From Alcanivorax sp. (GTDB lineage Bacteria > Pseudomonadota > Gammaproteobacteria > Pseudomonadales > Alcanivoracaceae): a DNA stretch of 64,000 bases. Positions 37,359 to 45,639 of this stretch are shown here, piece by piece. The notes beneath the pieces were generated by a model, which did not search any database, was not told where the DNA came from, and saw only the letters and a list, made by a program, of their open reading frames with translations. The translations under genes and the position numbers were made by a program. The stretch lies in the NCBI RefSeq assembly GCF_019431375.1, contig NZ_CP080267.1, forward strand, positions 62,001-126,000, read 5' to 3'. Position 1 is the first letter of the stretch. Each line of letters begins with the position of its first letter.

Positions 37359-37892
37359 ATGCGTACCCTGATCATCCTTCTCTGCCTGCTGGTCAGCCTG
37401 CCTACCTGGGCGGCCCGCGAACTGGAATGGGACGACCTGGTCCCCGCCGACTACGACGCCAATGCGGTGTACGAGCAACTGTTCAGCAAGATCTATGGCG
37501 ATAAACCGCCGGAAGACGTGGACGATGGCGACGCCCGTGGCGAGCAGATGATGGATGCTATCGACAAGGCCTGGCGCGAAGCGCCCTTGAAGGCTGAGCT
37601 GGATAACACCGTCGTGCGTCTGCCCGGCTATGGCGTGCCACTGGACGGCGACGAGGAATACGTGCGTGAATTCCTGCTGGTGCCGTACTTCGGCGCCTGC
37701 ATCCATACACCCCCGCCGCCGCGCAACCAGATCATCCTGGTGAAGATGAAAGGGCAGGGTGTGCCCCTGGACCTGGTGTTCGAGGCCCTGTGGCTGGAGG
37801 GTAACCTCAAGGTGTCCAGCCAGGACACCGAATACGGCACTGCCGGCTATGTACTGGAAGGCGAATCCGCCGAGCTATTCACTGGCTACTAG
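37359..37892 (+). CDS. DUF3299 family periplasmic protein
   Basis: 177 residues starting one base after the permease stop. A signal peptide (LIILLCLLVSLPTWA) is followed by the DUF3299 core: ELEWDDLVP near the start and VRLPGYGVPL, EFLLVPYFGACIHTPPPPRNQI (with Cys-Ile-His, a likely metal site) in the middle. DUF3299 proteins are often encoded with ZrgA/ABC cassettes in proteobacteria. It probably acts in the periplasm with the transporter; the mechanism is unknown. It is the last gene of the zinc operon. Confidence 0.85.
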   Translation: MRTLIILLCLLVSLPTWAARELEWDDLVPADYDANAVYEQLFSKIYGDKPPEDVDDGDARGEQMMDAIDKAWREAPLKAELDNTVVRLPGYGVPLDGDEEYVREFLLVPYFGACIHTPPPPRNQIILVKMKGQGVPLDLVFEALWLEGNLKVSSQDTEYGTAGYVLEGESAELFTGY

Positions 37893-37965
37893 CACCGTTC
37901 CTCTGCCCTGATCTTCCCCGTAAGTTGCACTGAGCCTAAGGCGAACTGCACCATCCGGCGCCGCA

Positions 37966-38165
37966 AGGGTAGGGTGGATTAGGCCGAAGGCCGTAATCCA
38001 CCATCATAGGATCCGACGTCCGGGGTGGTGGCTGCCGAACGGCATTACGCACCGCTTCATCGTTCCACCGTTCCAATCGTTGGAGCTTTGCTCGCAAAGC
38101 GAAGAGGCAACGCCCACCGGTGTTTGCTAGCCTTCGCTTTGCGAGCAAAGCTCCAACGGCATTTC
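37966..38165. repeat. REP-like inverted repeats in a 394-bp gene-free gap
   Basis: No gene is seen between 37893 and 38286. The gap holds GTGGATTAGGCCGAAGGCC (about 37974-38000, the TGGATTAGCCGAAGGCGTAATCCA family) and a long inverted repeat. Its arms, GTTGGAGCTTTGCTCGCAAAG (near 38080-38102) and its complement (38135-38160), can pair over about 20 bp. Both families recur elsewhere in the window (53461, 56700, 56836, 39903, 61058). Confidence 0.75.
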
Positions 38166-38286
38166 AGCCGCGTAATGCCCCCTGTCCCGAAGGCCCACCC
38201 TGTGCGACAATGCGCGCGCTTCGCGCACTCCGCCGCCGCTGACGCCTGTCAGCTGCGCTTTTCGCTTTTCCAACCGGTACAAAAAA

Positions 38287-39876
38287 TTGCTCACAACCGC
38301 CAACCTCACCATGCAGTTCGGTGCCAAGCCGCTGTTCGAAAACGTGTCCGTGAAATTCGGCAATGGCAACCGCTACGGCCTGATCGGCGCTAACGGCTGC
38401 GGCAAATCCACGCTGATGAAGATCCTCGGCGGTGACCTGGAGCCGTCCGCCGGCAATGTGTCCAAGGACCCGGACGAGCGCATCGGCAAGCTGCGCCAGG
38501 ATCAGTTCGCCTACGAGAAATACTCGGTGGTGGACACCGTGATCATGGGCAACGAAGAGTTGTGGAAGATCAAGGAAGAGCGCGACGGCATCTATGCCAA
38601 GGCGGAAATGAGTGAGGAAGACGGCATCCGCGCCGGCGAGCTGGAAGCGGAATTTGCCGAGCTGGACGGCTACACTGCCGAATCCCGCGCCGGGGAATTG
38701 TTGCTGGGGCTGGATATTCCGGTGGAGCAGCACTTCGGCCCCATGAGCGAAATCGCTCCGGGCTGGAAACTGCGTGTGCTGCTGGCCCAGGCCCTGTTCG
38801 CCGACCCGGAAATCATGTTGCTGGACGAGCCCACCAACAACCTGGACATCAACACCATCCGCTGGCTGGAAGATGTGCTCAACCAGCGCCAGTGCACCAT
38901 GATCATCATTTCCCACGATCGCCACTTCCTGAACAGTGTCTGCACCCACATGGCGGATCTGGATTATGGCGAGGTGCGCCTCTACCCGGGCAACTATGAT
39001 GAATACATGACTGCGGCTACCCAGGCCCGTGAGCGCCTGCATGCGGACAACGCCAAGAAGAAACAGCAGATCGCCGAGCTGAAAACCTTTGTCAGCCGCT
39101 TCAGCGCCAACGCCTCCAAATCCAAGCAGGCCACCAGCCGCGCCAAGCAGATCGACAAGATCAAGCTGGATGAAGTGAAACCCTCCAGCCGCCAGAACCC
39201 CTACATCATTTTCGAGCAGGACAAGAAACTATTCCGTAATGCCCTGGAAGTGAAAGGGTTGGCCAAGTCCTTCGACCAGGAACTGTTCTCCGGTCTGGAC
39301 CTGCGTGTGGAAGTGGGCGAGCGCATCGCCATCATCGGTCCCAACGGCATCGGCAAATCCACTCTGCTGCGCTGTCTGGTGGGGGATCTGGAGCCCACCG
39401 CCGGGGAAGTGAAATGGTCCGAAAACAGTGAGCTGGGTTACTACGCCCAGGATCACGCCCACGACTTCGCCGATGATATGGACCTGTTCGCCTGGATGAA
39501 CCAGTGGGGGCAGGAGAAGGACGACGAGCAGGTGATTCGTGGCACCCTGGGCCGGTTGCTGTTTTCCCAGAAAGACATCGGCAAATCCGTGAAGGTGATC
39601 TCCGGGGGAGAGCAGGGGCGCATGCTGTTCGGCAAGATCATGCTGCAGCGACCCAACATCCTGCTGCTGGATGAGCCCACCAACCATATGGACATGGAAT
39701 CCATCGAGTCACTGAACCTGGCGCTGGAAAACTACCCGGGGACCTTGTTGTTCGTCAGCCACGACCGGGAATTCGTGTCTTCCCTGGCCACCCGGATTAT
39801 CGAAATCACCCCCACCGGTATCGTCGATTTCCACGGCAGCTATGACGATTACCTGAAAAGTCAGGGTGTGGGCTGA
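38287..39876 (+). CDS. ybiT: ABC-F family ATPase YbiT
   Basis: 529 residues. The TTG start at 38287 is chosen because LTTANLTMQFGAKPLFENV is the expected N-terminus. Two ABC domains in one chain: Walker A GANGCGKST (about 34-42) and GPNGIGKST (about 350-358), and Walker B LLDEPTNNLD and LLDEPTNHMD. A charged linker between them (KKKQQIAELKTFVSRFSANASKSKQA) is the ABC-F PtIM signature, and there are no membrane helices. ABC-F proteins bind the ribosomal E-site and rescue or tune translation; some confer antibiotic resistance. The YbiT subgroup is inferred from overall similarity. Confidence 0.9.
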   Translation: MLTTANLTMQFGAKPLFENVSVKFGNGNRYGLIGANGCGKSTLMKILGGDLEPSAGNVSKDPDERIGKLRQDQFAYEKYSVVDTVIMGNEELWKIKEERDGIYAKAEMSEEDGIRAGELEAEFAELDGYTAESRAGELLLGLDIPVEQHFGPMSEIAPGWKLRVLLAQALFADPEIMLLDEPTNNLDINTIRWLEDVLNQRQCTMIIISHDRHFLNSVCTHMADLDYGEVRLYPGNYDEYMTAATQARERLHADNAKKKQQIAELKTFVSRFSANASKSKQATSRAKQIDKIKLDEVKPSSRQNPYIIFEQDKKLFRNALEVKGLAKSFDQELFSGLDLRVEVGERIAIIGPNGIGKSTLLRCLVGDLEPTAGEVKWSENSELGYYAQDHAHDFADDMDLFAWMNQWGQEKDDEQVIRGTLGRLLFSQKDIGKSVKVISGGEQGRMLFGKIMLQRPNILLLDEPTNHMDMESIESLNLALENYPGTLLFVSHDREFVSSLATRIIEITPTGIVDFHGSYDDYLKSQGVG

Positions 39877-39902
39877 TTCCAGCGTTTCCAGCGTTTTCCT
39901 CC

Positions 39903-39974
39903 GTTGGAGCCATGCTCGCATTGCGAAGAGCCTGATGATCGCTCTTCGCTTTGCCAGCACAGCTCCAACAACGC
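39903..39974. repeat. Imperfect inverted repeat between convergent genes
   Basis: GTTGGAGCCATGCTCGCATTGCGAAGAG on one side pairs imperfectly with CTCTTCGCTTTGCCAGCACAGCTCCAAC on the other. It lies between ybiT and the convergent acetyltransferase gene, and is the same repeat family as at 38080-38160 and 56700-56780. It may act as a bidirectional transcription barrier. Confidence 0.7.
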
Positions 39975-39978
39975 TTCG

Positions 39979-40569
39979 CTAGCGGTTTCCTCGCACCATC
40001 GCCCAGTGCTGTACCTCCGTCCCCGGCATCGGCGCTTCATGTACCACCTCAAACCCGAAACGCCGGTACAGCGAGACATTGTTCGGGTTATGGGTGTCCA
40101 GATAGGCTGGCAATCCTTCCCGGTCCAACCGTTCCAGCGTCGGCTCCAACAGCCGTGTGGCCAGGCCCCGGCCCTGCTGCTGCGGATCAATCCCCAGCAA
40201 TAACAGGTAGGCATGGGGCTTTTGCATCAGCTCGTCATGCACCTTCTGCATGGCGTCTCCGGCATCCAGCTGCCGTTTCACCGCCGCCGGACCCTGCCGC
40301 AACATGGGCAGGGCACCAAAGCGCACCATATCCAGCACACTGCGATGCAGCGCCCGGGACGGCAGCCACACGGCTGCGCCGTCTATCGTCCCCGGCGTGG
40401 TGCAGATTTCTCCCCGATGATGGGCGTGGCGAGTCAGAAAGTGGAAGGTATGGAGTGACAGCGCCAGACGGCGTTGGTCATCCGGGAAGAAATAGGAAAA
40501 AAGCGGATCACGATAAAACGCCCGGCTGAGGACCCGGGCGATGGCATTGATGTCTGGGTGGATTGGCAT
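39979..40569 (-). CDS. GNAT family N-acetyltransferase
   Basis: 196 residues from ATG 40569 (MPIHPDINAIARVLSRAF). The longer frame upstream would add 50 non-homologous residues. The acetyl-CoA site is the motif LLLLGIDPQQQGRGLATRLLE (Q/RxxGxG/A at QQGRGLA), followed by YLDTHNPNNVSLYRRFGFEVV, the usual C-terminal motif. The substrate is unknown. It is convergent with ybiT. Confidence 0.85.
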   Translation of the reverse strand: MPIHPDINAIARVLSRAFYRDPLFSYFFPDDQRRLALSLHTFHFLTRHAHHRGEICTTPGTIDGAAVWLPSRALHRSVLDMVRFGALPMLRQGPAAVKRQLDAGDAMQKVHDELMQKPHAYLLLLGIDPQQQGRGLATRLLEPTLERLDREGLPAYLDTHNPNNVSLYRRFGFEVVHEAPMPGTEVQHWAMVRGNR

Positions 40570-40658
40570 AGCGGGCTTTCGTCGGATTGTTTGATGCCAA
40601 GCATAACCGAACTGGCCACTTATGTCGGAACCCGGTTTTTCCCCACAAGAGAATGACG

Positions 40659-41075
40659 TCAAGCTGGCAGTGACATGATGCGCAAAGTATGCACGGCAAT
40701 CATCACGATCGCGAACCACGAAACAAGATAGGTGGGTGTCCTCAGATAGGGAATCGCAAGCGTGAACACAACGGCATGGGTTAGCCGGGCATAAAAGAAT
40801 ATCTGCACCCAGAATGCCATCGTATAGGCCATGGTTGAGGGCATCAGAGCCAATGCCGGGATGATAACCGCCAGTAACGCCGGCAGGGTTTCCACCATAT
40901 TCAGATGGACTCGCTGTGAGCGTTGTGCCCAGGCCGGTAGTTCTGGAGGGTTGTTGGGGTAGCTATGAAGGAACGCAGGTAATCCCCAGGTAAACAAACG
41001 GGCGAGAATGTAGGGGACCCACAGAAAAATCGTGAGCAGGCCACTCAGGGTGAGATAGAAATAGACGCCTTCCAT
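40659..41075 (-). CDS. MAPEG family membrane protein
   Basis: 138 residues from ATG 41075 (MEGVYFYLTLSGLL). Four membrane helices are expected. The segment RSQRVHLNMVETLPALLAVI matches the MAPEG motif (RxxRxHxNxxE), which forms the glutathione-binding site in eukaryotic members. Bacterial members are small membrane proteins that may conjugate glutathione to lipid peroxides or electrophiles. It follows the YHS-protein gene on the same strand, with a hairpin between. Confidence 0.85.
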   Translation of the reverse strand: MEGVYFYLTLSGLLTIFLWVPYILARLFTWGLPAFLHSYPNNPPELPAWAQRSQRVHLNMVETLPALLAVIIPALALMPSTMAYTMAFWVQIFFYARLTHAVVFTLAIPYLRTPTYLVSWFAIVMIAVHTLRIMSLPA

Positions 41076-41120
41076 AATCTTTGTCCTCTTTGCTGACGTG
41101 CTAAAGGTGTAATCGGTAAA

Positions 41121-41139
41121 GGGCGCCACGCGGGCGCCC
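41121..41139 (-). terminator. Hairpin between YHS and MAPEG genes
   Basis: GGGCGCC (41121-41127) pairs with GGCGCCC (41133-41139). On the minus strand it follows the YHS stop and is trailed by only TTTA, so it is a weak terminator or attenuator that may set lower expression of the MAPEG gene. Confidence 0.5.
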
Positions 41140-41148
41140 GGATAACCT

Positions 41149-41637
41149 TTACAGCGATTCCGCTGCCTTGCTGCGAATCTTCGGCCATTGCTTGCTGGCC
41201 TTGGCGATGGTGCCGGCCTTGTCCTGCTGGTAGGCGTTGAAGATCTCCTCGTTCAGAAAGACATAGAGTTTTCCGTCGATTACATCCGCGTAGCGGGGGT
41301 CGCCATCAAACTTTTTACCCACGGAAACCCCGAAAGTGCAGTAGCCGCCGTTCTGGGGCAGGTAGGCTTGCGGGTTTTTCTTGAAGGCTTTCAGGTTCTC
41401 CTTTGTCTGGAAGTAATAGGCCACGTTGTCATGGACCTCCGTGTACTGGGCGATACCTGGCTGGCGATTCCCGAGTTTTACGAAAGCCACCGGGTCGATG
41501 CCGTGCAGACCCAGAGGCGCGCCAGCGGCGGTCAGGCCTGAGGCCGTGTTGTATTCGTCCGCAGCCATTGCCGGTTGCAGAGGCAGGGCGAACAGAGCGA
41601 CCAGGATCAACGGTGAGAAAACGGTTTTCAGATTCAT
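41149..41637 (-). CDS. Secreted YHS domain protein
   Basis: 162 residues with a signal peptide (SPLILVALFALPLQPAMA, cleavage before ADEYN). The YHS domain includes GLHGIDPVAFVKLG and YYFQTKENLKAFKKNPQAYLPQNGGYCTFGV, with a Cys characteristic of this small metal- or cofactor-binding domain. It resembles the stand-alone YHS proteins of proteobacteria whose role is undefined. It lies 23 bp after the AhpD-like gene, in the same orientation, so is probably cotranscribed. Confidence 0.85.
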   Translation of the reverse strand: MNLKTVFSPLILVALFALPLQPAMAADEYNTASGLTAAGAPLGLHGIDPVAFVKLGNRQPGIAQYTEVHDNVAYYFQTKENLKAFKKNPQAYLPQNGGYCTFGVSVGKKFDGDPRYADVIDGKLYVFLNEEIFNAYQQDKAGTIAKASKQWPKIRSKAAESL

Positions 41638-41660
41638 GGTAAGTCTCCTTTTCGTGAGCG

Positions 41661-42203
41661 TTACGCGGTTTTCAGGGACACGACAGGGAAGTCGATATCC
41701 GTGTTTGCCACGTTGTTCAGGTAGTTGGTGAAAGTGTTCAGCACCACATGGGCGACGATTTCCACAATCTCACTGTCATCGAAACCTGCATTACGGACGG
41801 CATCCAGATCGCGGTCGCTGATTTGCCCGCGTCGCTCGACAACGGCCAGCGCGAATCGTAATGCCGCATTTTCCTGCGGATCACTGGCTTCGCCGCCAAG
41901 GCCATTGTGAATTTCGTTTTCAGTGAGGCCGGCTTGCTTGCCCAACATGGCGTGCGCGCTGGCGCAGTACTGGCAGCCGTTACGGTTTGCCACGGCCAGG
42001 GCGATCTGTTCAGACAGCCGAGCCGAAATCGTTCCTTGCTGAAGATCTCCTGAAAGATCCAGGTAGGCCTGAAGAGCAGCCGGCGCGTTTGCCAGCGTCG
42101 CCATCAGGTTGGGAACCATCCCCATTTTGGTTTTTACCGCAGCAAGCAGTGGTGCTGCCTGTTCCGGTGGATGTGCAATATCAACAGGGGGTATACGTTG
42201 CAT
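41661..42203 (-). CDS. AhpD-like/carboxymuconolactone decarboxylase family protein
   Basis: 180 residues. The active-site motif NGCQYCASAHAMLG (Cys-x2-Cys followed by His) is the peroxidatic/thiol site of AhpD-like proteins. The helical pattern EQIALAVANRN and ALRFALAVVE fits the family. Members reduce peroxides or act as alkylhydroperoxidase partners; a true decarboxylase role is unlikely given the CxxC. It lies under an AraC-type gene upstream with the same direction and upstream of the YHS gene. Confidence 0.88.
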   Translation of the reverse strand: MQRIPPVDIAHPPEQAAPLLAAVKTKMGMVPNLMATLANAPAALQAYLDLSGDLQQGTISARLSEQIALAVANRNGCQYCASAHAMLGKQAGLTENEIHNGLGGEASDPQENAALRFALAVVERRGQISDRDLDAVRNAGFDDSEIVEIVAHVVLNTFTNYLNNVANTDIDFPVVSLKTA

Positions 42204-42363
42204 GGTGTTGTCCTCGCTTTTACTTTTTTGTTGAAGTCTTTTTGAAAGTAGTGCGCGAGGGAGTCCGGGACAATAAAGCCGCTGTTATTCGGGTGTAGCG
42301 GCAAATAGATCGAGACGATAGGCAAAGTGAGTGGTGTTTTTATCTGCAAAAAAAGAAGTTGGA

Positions 42364-43290
42364 TCAACCAGCTTGACGACGATATTCGCTGGGGGCGATG
42401 CCGAATTTTCCGGTAAAGGCGCGAGTAAAGGCGGCGGGCGACTGATAGCCGGATTGGATAGCGACTTGCTGTACGCTGTGTTGTGAGTTGTCGAGCAGAG
42501 GCAAGGCTCTTTGCAGTCGCCATTCCGACAGATAGGCCATGGGGCTCATGGAAAGATAATGGCGGAAGCGGTCTGCGAAACGACTGCGTGACATGCCGAT
42601 TTCCCTTGCCAGCGAGTCCACCGTCCAGTGTGCGGTGCTTTCTGCATGCATGAGTTGCAGTGCCTTGCCGATGTAACGATCCCGAAACCCTTCCAGCATT
42701 TTTGACATTGCCGGTGTTTCGGCAATTCCCAGTCGTAATACTTCCACGAAAACCACCTCGGAAAGGCGAGTGATCGCAGCGGTGGAGCCGGTACTGTCGG
42801 TAAAGACCCGACGGGTAATCAGACGAAGCGTCTCATCAAGCCAGGGTTGCGTAGCTCGCAGGGCGGAAGTCACCAGGATGGAATCCGGCATGGCCCTTAA
42901 GAGGGGGTGGTCCGCTCCGCGCCGAAAGGTGAAGTGCCCGCAAACCATTTGTGTTGATGCGGTTGGGTCCCCATGGCCAAGAGTCAGTACGCCTTTGCCG
43001 TCGTAATTGGCATGGGTAAGGACATCCTCCAGAGGGGGGGCGGAATGAGTTGCGCTGTCGGCAAGAATATGGCGCTTGCCACGGGGAATCATGATCATGT
43101 CCCCGCTGTTCAGACAAAGCGACCGGCCACATTCCAGCGTCACATGGCATTGCCCCTGAATGACAAGGTGAAAGCGGGCGGCGCCAGGTAGATCCGGCAC
43201 CGATACACTCCAGGGGGCAGAGAAATCGGTACGGAAATACAAGGCGCCTTTCAGGTTCAGCGTGTTGAGAATGTCGTCCAGAGTGTCCAT
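42364..43290 (-). CDS. AraC family transcriptional regulator with cupin-like N-terminus
   Basis: 308 residues from ATG 43290 (MDTLDDILN). The N-terminal half is a cupin_6-type sensor (ARFHLVIQGQCHVTLECG, GDMIMIPRGKRH). The C-terminal half has two helix-turn-helix motifs: VDSLAREIGMSRSRFADRFRHYLSMSPMAYLSEWRLQRA and VQQVAIQSGYQSPAAFTRAFTGKFGIAPSEYRR. It is the likely activator of the AhpD-like/YHS/MAPEG group immediately downstream on the same strand, 160 bp away. Confidence 0.88.
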   Translation of the reverse strand: MDTLDDILNTLNLKGALYFRTDFSAPWSVSVPDLPGAARFHLVIQGQCHVTLECGRSLCLNSGDMIMIPRGKRHILADSATHSAPPLEDVLTHANYDGKGVLTLGHGDPTASTQMVCGHFTFRRGADHPLLRAMPDSILVTSALRATQPWLDETLRLITRRVFTDSTGSTAAITRLSEVVFVEVLRLGIAETPAMSKMLEGFRDRYIGKALQLMHAESTAHWTVDSLAREIGMSRSRFADRFRHYLSMSPMAYLSEWRLQRALPLLDNSQHSVQQVAIQSGYQSPAAFTRAFTGKFGIAPSEYRRQAG

Positions 43291-43418
43291 GCCATTTACT
43301 CCCTGCTTCAAGCTGCCGGGTCACAGCCATTACGGGCCACCCATGCGTGCTCTGTGGCGCATGGGTGGCACCTGGTTCTTTATGGATGCAGCAAGGCAGG
43401 GAATGTTTCAGAGATCTG

Positions 43419-43751
43419 TCAGCTTGTTTCCAGTGGGTAGCCAGCTTCCCGCCAGTCTTCCTTGCCTTCTACATACTCATGAACCTGCGTATAGCCAAGC
43501 TGATGCAGGGCGACGGCTGCCTGGCTGGAATTGGCGCAGGGCGTATTGGCGCAATAAACAACGATAAAGGCGTCCTTGTCCGGGAGCTTGCTGGCTGCGG
43601 CTTCGCGGACCTTGTCATGGGGAATGTTGATCGCCCCCGGCAAGTGGCCGTCATCGAAGTAACGCTGTGGGAGAGCTTCCACCAATGTTGTGGGCAGGCC
43701 CTGGTCCAGCCGTTGTTTGAGGGTTTCACGGGGGATGGTTGAGATAGCCAT
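43419..43751 (-). CDS. Rhodanese-like domain protein
   Basis: 110 residues from ATG 43751, preceded by AAGGAG. A single rhodanese domain: GHLPGAINIPHDKV is the substrate-side motif, and VVYCANTPCANSSQAAVAL contains the catalytic Cys, CxxxxxC rather than the classic CxxxxxR. The single domain and short length fit a cytoplasmic sulfurtransferase or redox sensor. It is divergent from a MarR gene, with two operator-like palindromes between, so is probably under that regulator. Confidence 0.85.
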   Translation of the reverse strand: MAISTIPRETLKQRLDQGLPTTLVEALPQRYFDDGHLPGAINIPHDKVREAAASKLPDKDAFIVVYCANTPCANSSQAAVALHQLGYTQVHEYVEGKEDWREAGYPLETS

Positions 43752-43768
43752 ATGCCTTTCTCCTTTTG

Positions 43769-43813
43769 GTTGCATTTGCAACTAATGTATCGATGATTTG
43801 TTGCAATTGCAAC
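43769..43813. promoter_or_regulatory. Twin MarR-type operators between divergent genes
   Basis: GTTGCATTTGCAAC (43769-43782, one mismatch) and GTTGCAATTGCAAC (43800-43813, perfect palindrome) are spaced 31 bp centre to centre, about three helical turns. Both lie in the 84-bp gap between the rhodanese and MarR start codons. Tandem near-identical palindromes in such gaps typically bind MarR dimers. Confidence 0.75.
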
Positions 43814-43835
43814 TACCTGACGGTAATCTTCCCCT

Positions 43836-44288
43836 ATGAAAAACAAACCCGAAAAACATACGGTGTTGGCTTGGGCCCGATTGCTGAAAGCCTCCGCCGG
43901 TTTGCTGGCAGACGTGGAAAATGCATTGAAGCAAGCCGGGCTCCCGCCGCTGAATTGGTACGACGTCTTGCTGGAAGTCAGCCGGGCTGGGCCGGCAGGG
44001 TTGCGTCAATCCGACATTGCCCGGGAGGTGCTGTTGCCCAAACACAACCTGTCCCGCCTGATTGATCGCATGGAAAACCAGGGCGCAGTGACACGCAAAG
44101 GTTGTGACAGTGATGGCCGGGCTAAACAGGTCTGCCTGACGGATACTGGTGAGACACTGTTGAGAAAGATGTGGCAGGTTTATGGCGCAGAAATCCAGGC
44201 CCGAATGGGCGAGCCGCTCAGCGATGCGCAACAGCATGCTCTTGCCGAGATTGTTGGTATCTTGTTGGATCAGGAGAGCAGGCATTGA
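43836..44288 (+). CDS. MarR family transcriptional regulator
   Basis: 150 residues. The winged helix includes LRQSDIAREVLLPKHNLSRLIDRMENQGAVTRKGCDSDGRAKQVCLTDTG, with the beta-wing GCDSDGRAKQV. The N- and C-terminal helices form the dimer. It likely represses itself and the divergent rhodanese through the twin palindromes, perhaps sensing electrophiles or redox state through its Cys. Its stop overlaps the next gene by 4 bp. Confidence 0.9.
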   Translation: MKNKPEKHTVLAWARLLKASAGLLADVENALKQAGLPPLNWYDVLLEVSRAGPAGLRQSDIAREVLLPKHNLSRLIDRMENQGAVTRKGCDSDGRAKQVCLTDTGETLLRKMWQVYGAEIQARMGEPLSDAQQHALAEIVGILLDQESRH

Positions 44289-44821
44289 GGCGGCAAACCT
44301 GCGTTGAAAGCCGGGATGCCTCATCGTTTCTGACGCTCGGGCGCCTGGGAGATGTTCCGCACGCCGAGCTGATTGCCCTGCATAACGACCCGCGGGTGCT
44401 ACGTCATCTACCGTTGGCCGGTGAAGTTTTCGATGAAGCCGTGTGCAGGCAGTGGGTGGCAGAGAAGGAACGCCTGTGGCAGGAGCATGGCTATGGTCCC
44501 TGGTCGATCCACGTGGAGGGCCGCTTTGCAGGGTGGGGTGGCTTTCAGTGCGAACAGGGAGAGGCGGATCTTGGCCTGGTGTTGGCAGTAGAGTACTGGG
44601 GAATCGGCCGCGCGGTGTGTTGCAAGATGCTCCGCATTGCCTTTGACGATATGCACCTGGCATCGGTTACAGCCCTGTTGCCGCCGGGCCGGGTTCGGGC
44701 AAAAGGCATGAAGCGCTTGGGATTTCACCGCGATGGAGAGTTACAAGTCGGTGCCGTGCTTTTTCATCGCTATCGCTGCTGGGCACCGGGGATGACCGCC
44801 AGTCACAGGAACGGGGAATAA
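44285..44821 (+). CDS. GNAT family N-acetyltransferase
   Basis: 178 residues. The likely start is TTG 44285, overlapping the MarR stop by 4 bp and giving translational coupling. No ATG lies near the homologous N-terminus. The sequence matches RimJ/RimL-type acetyltransferases: HNDPRVLRHLP, YGPWSIHVEGRFAGWGGF, and the CoA region DLGLVLAVEYWGIGRAVCCKML followed by GMKRLGFHRDGE. The substrate is unknown. Confidence 0.75.
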   Translation: MRRQTCVESRDASSFLTLGRLGDVPHAELIALHNDPRVLRHLPLAGEVFDEAVCRQWVAEKERLWQEHGYGPWSIHVEGRFAGWGGFQCEQGEADLGLVLAVEYWGIGRAVCCKMLRIAFDDMHLASVTALLPPGRVRAKGMKRLGFHRDGELQVGAVLFHRYRCWAPGMTASHRNGE

Positions 44822-45085
44822 GTCGGCGGTTGCCATTATCAGGGCAAGGCTGCGGCTACCTTGATCCGTTGCCGGACTGTCAGTTCAATGCTGTGTGTCT
44901 GATTTTTTTCTTTCCCACAGGACGGTCGCGTCCACAATACGGTTTACCTGTCATCGTGGTCCCTGGCGTCTGCTCTGTCTGTAAAGATGCTGCAGGGCTA
45001 CCGTTGTTTCAGTGGCAATCGGCCGCTGAAACAAACAGCACAGCAAGGCATCAACAGGAAGAGAGTTGACGGGTGGAATAAAACA

Positions 45086-45454
45086 ATGAAACCGTGGATT
45101 TTTCTTTTATTACTGGCCATGGTGAACACAGGATTTGCCGTTGACGTCCCGCAATGGCTTGCAGGCAAGCCGGATATTGAAGAAAGAAAGGAGTGGTGTA
45201 CCTGGTACCAATGGCTGTTTACGCAAGCCGACCGCCAGACGGAGCAACCGGTCAGCAAGGATGGCCTGGCTCGCAAGCGCCTTGTCAATCTGGCGAACAG
45301 GCTGGCGGCGCATCATCAGGCATCTCCACAGCCCGAGTATCAGGTGGTGCTCCGCTACCTGTGGCTGGGTGAGTCCGGCCCGGCACATTTCAACCTGAAG
45401 ATCGATGCCGCCACATTGCAGACACTGCTGGACGAACGAGAATGCGCCGGCTGA
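45086..45454 (+). CDS. Small secreted protein of unknown function
   Basis: 122 residues from ATG 45086. A signal peptide (WIFLLLLAMVNTGFA) is followed by DVPQWLAGKPDIEERKEWCTWYQWLFTQ and a second Cys near the C-terminus (DERECAG), so a disulfide is possible. No domain is recognised. It lies between an acetyltransferase gene and the Liv operon, with 231 bp upstream that hold no gene I trust. Confidence 0.55.
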   Translation: MKPWIFLLLLAMVNTGFAVDVPQWLAGKPDIEERKEWCTWYQWLFTQADRQTEQPVSKDGLARKRLVNLANRLAAHHQASPQPEYQVVLRYLWLGESGPAHFNLKIDAATLQTLLDERECAG

Positions 45455-45639
45455 ATCTGATAACACCGTCAGTAATAAGGGGGCGTCACAGGACGAAATG
45501 CGGGTGACTCACTCATTGTCATGGCGTCTTCAGGTTCTGTTACATTTTACATACTGGTGAGAATGTTCTACTTCCGCTAGGCTCGGGAACACTTGAATAA
45601 AAAAGCAACAGAATAATAACCCCCCGGGAGAGAGGGACC

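Noticed and set aside
35489..37375. 628-codon minus-strand frame opposite the ATPase and permease genes
   Set aside because: Shadow of strongly coding plus-strand genes; Gln/His/Gly-rich composition typical of antisense GC-rich frames.
44830..45069. 79-codon frame in the gap before the secreted unknown protein
   Set aside because: Low-complexity start, no ribosome-binding site and no similarity recognised; overlaps the upstream region of the 45086 gene.
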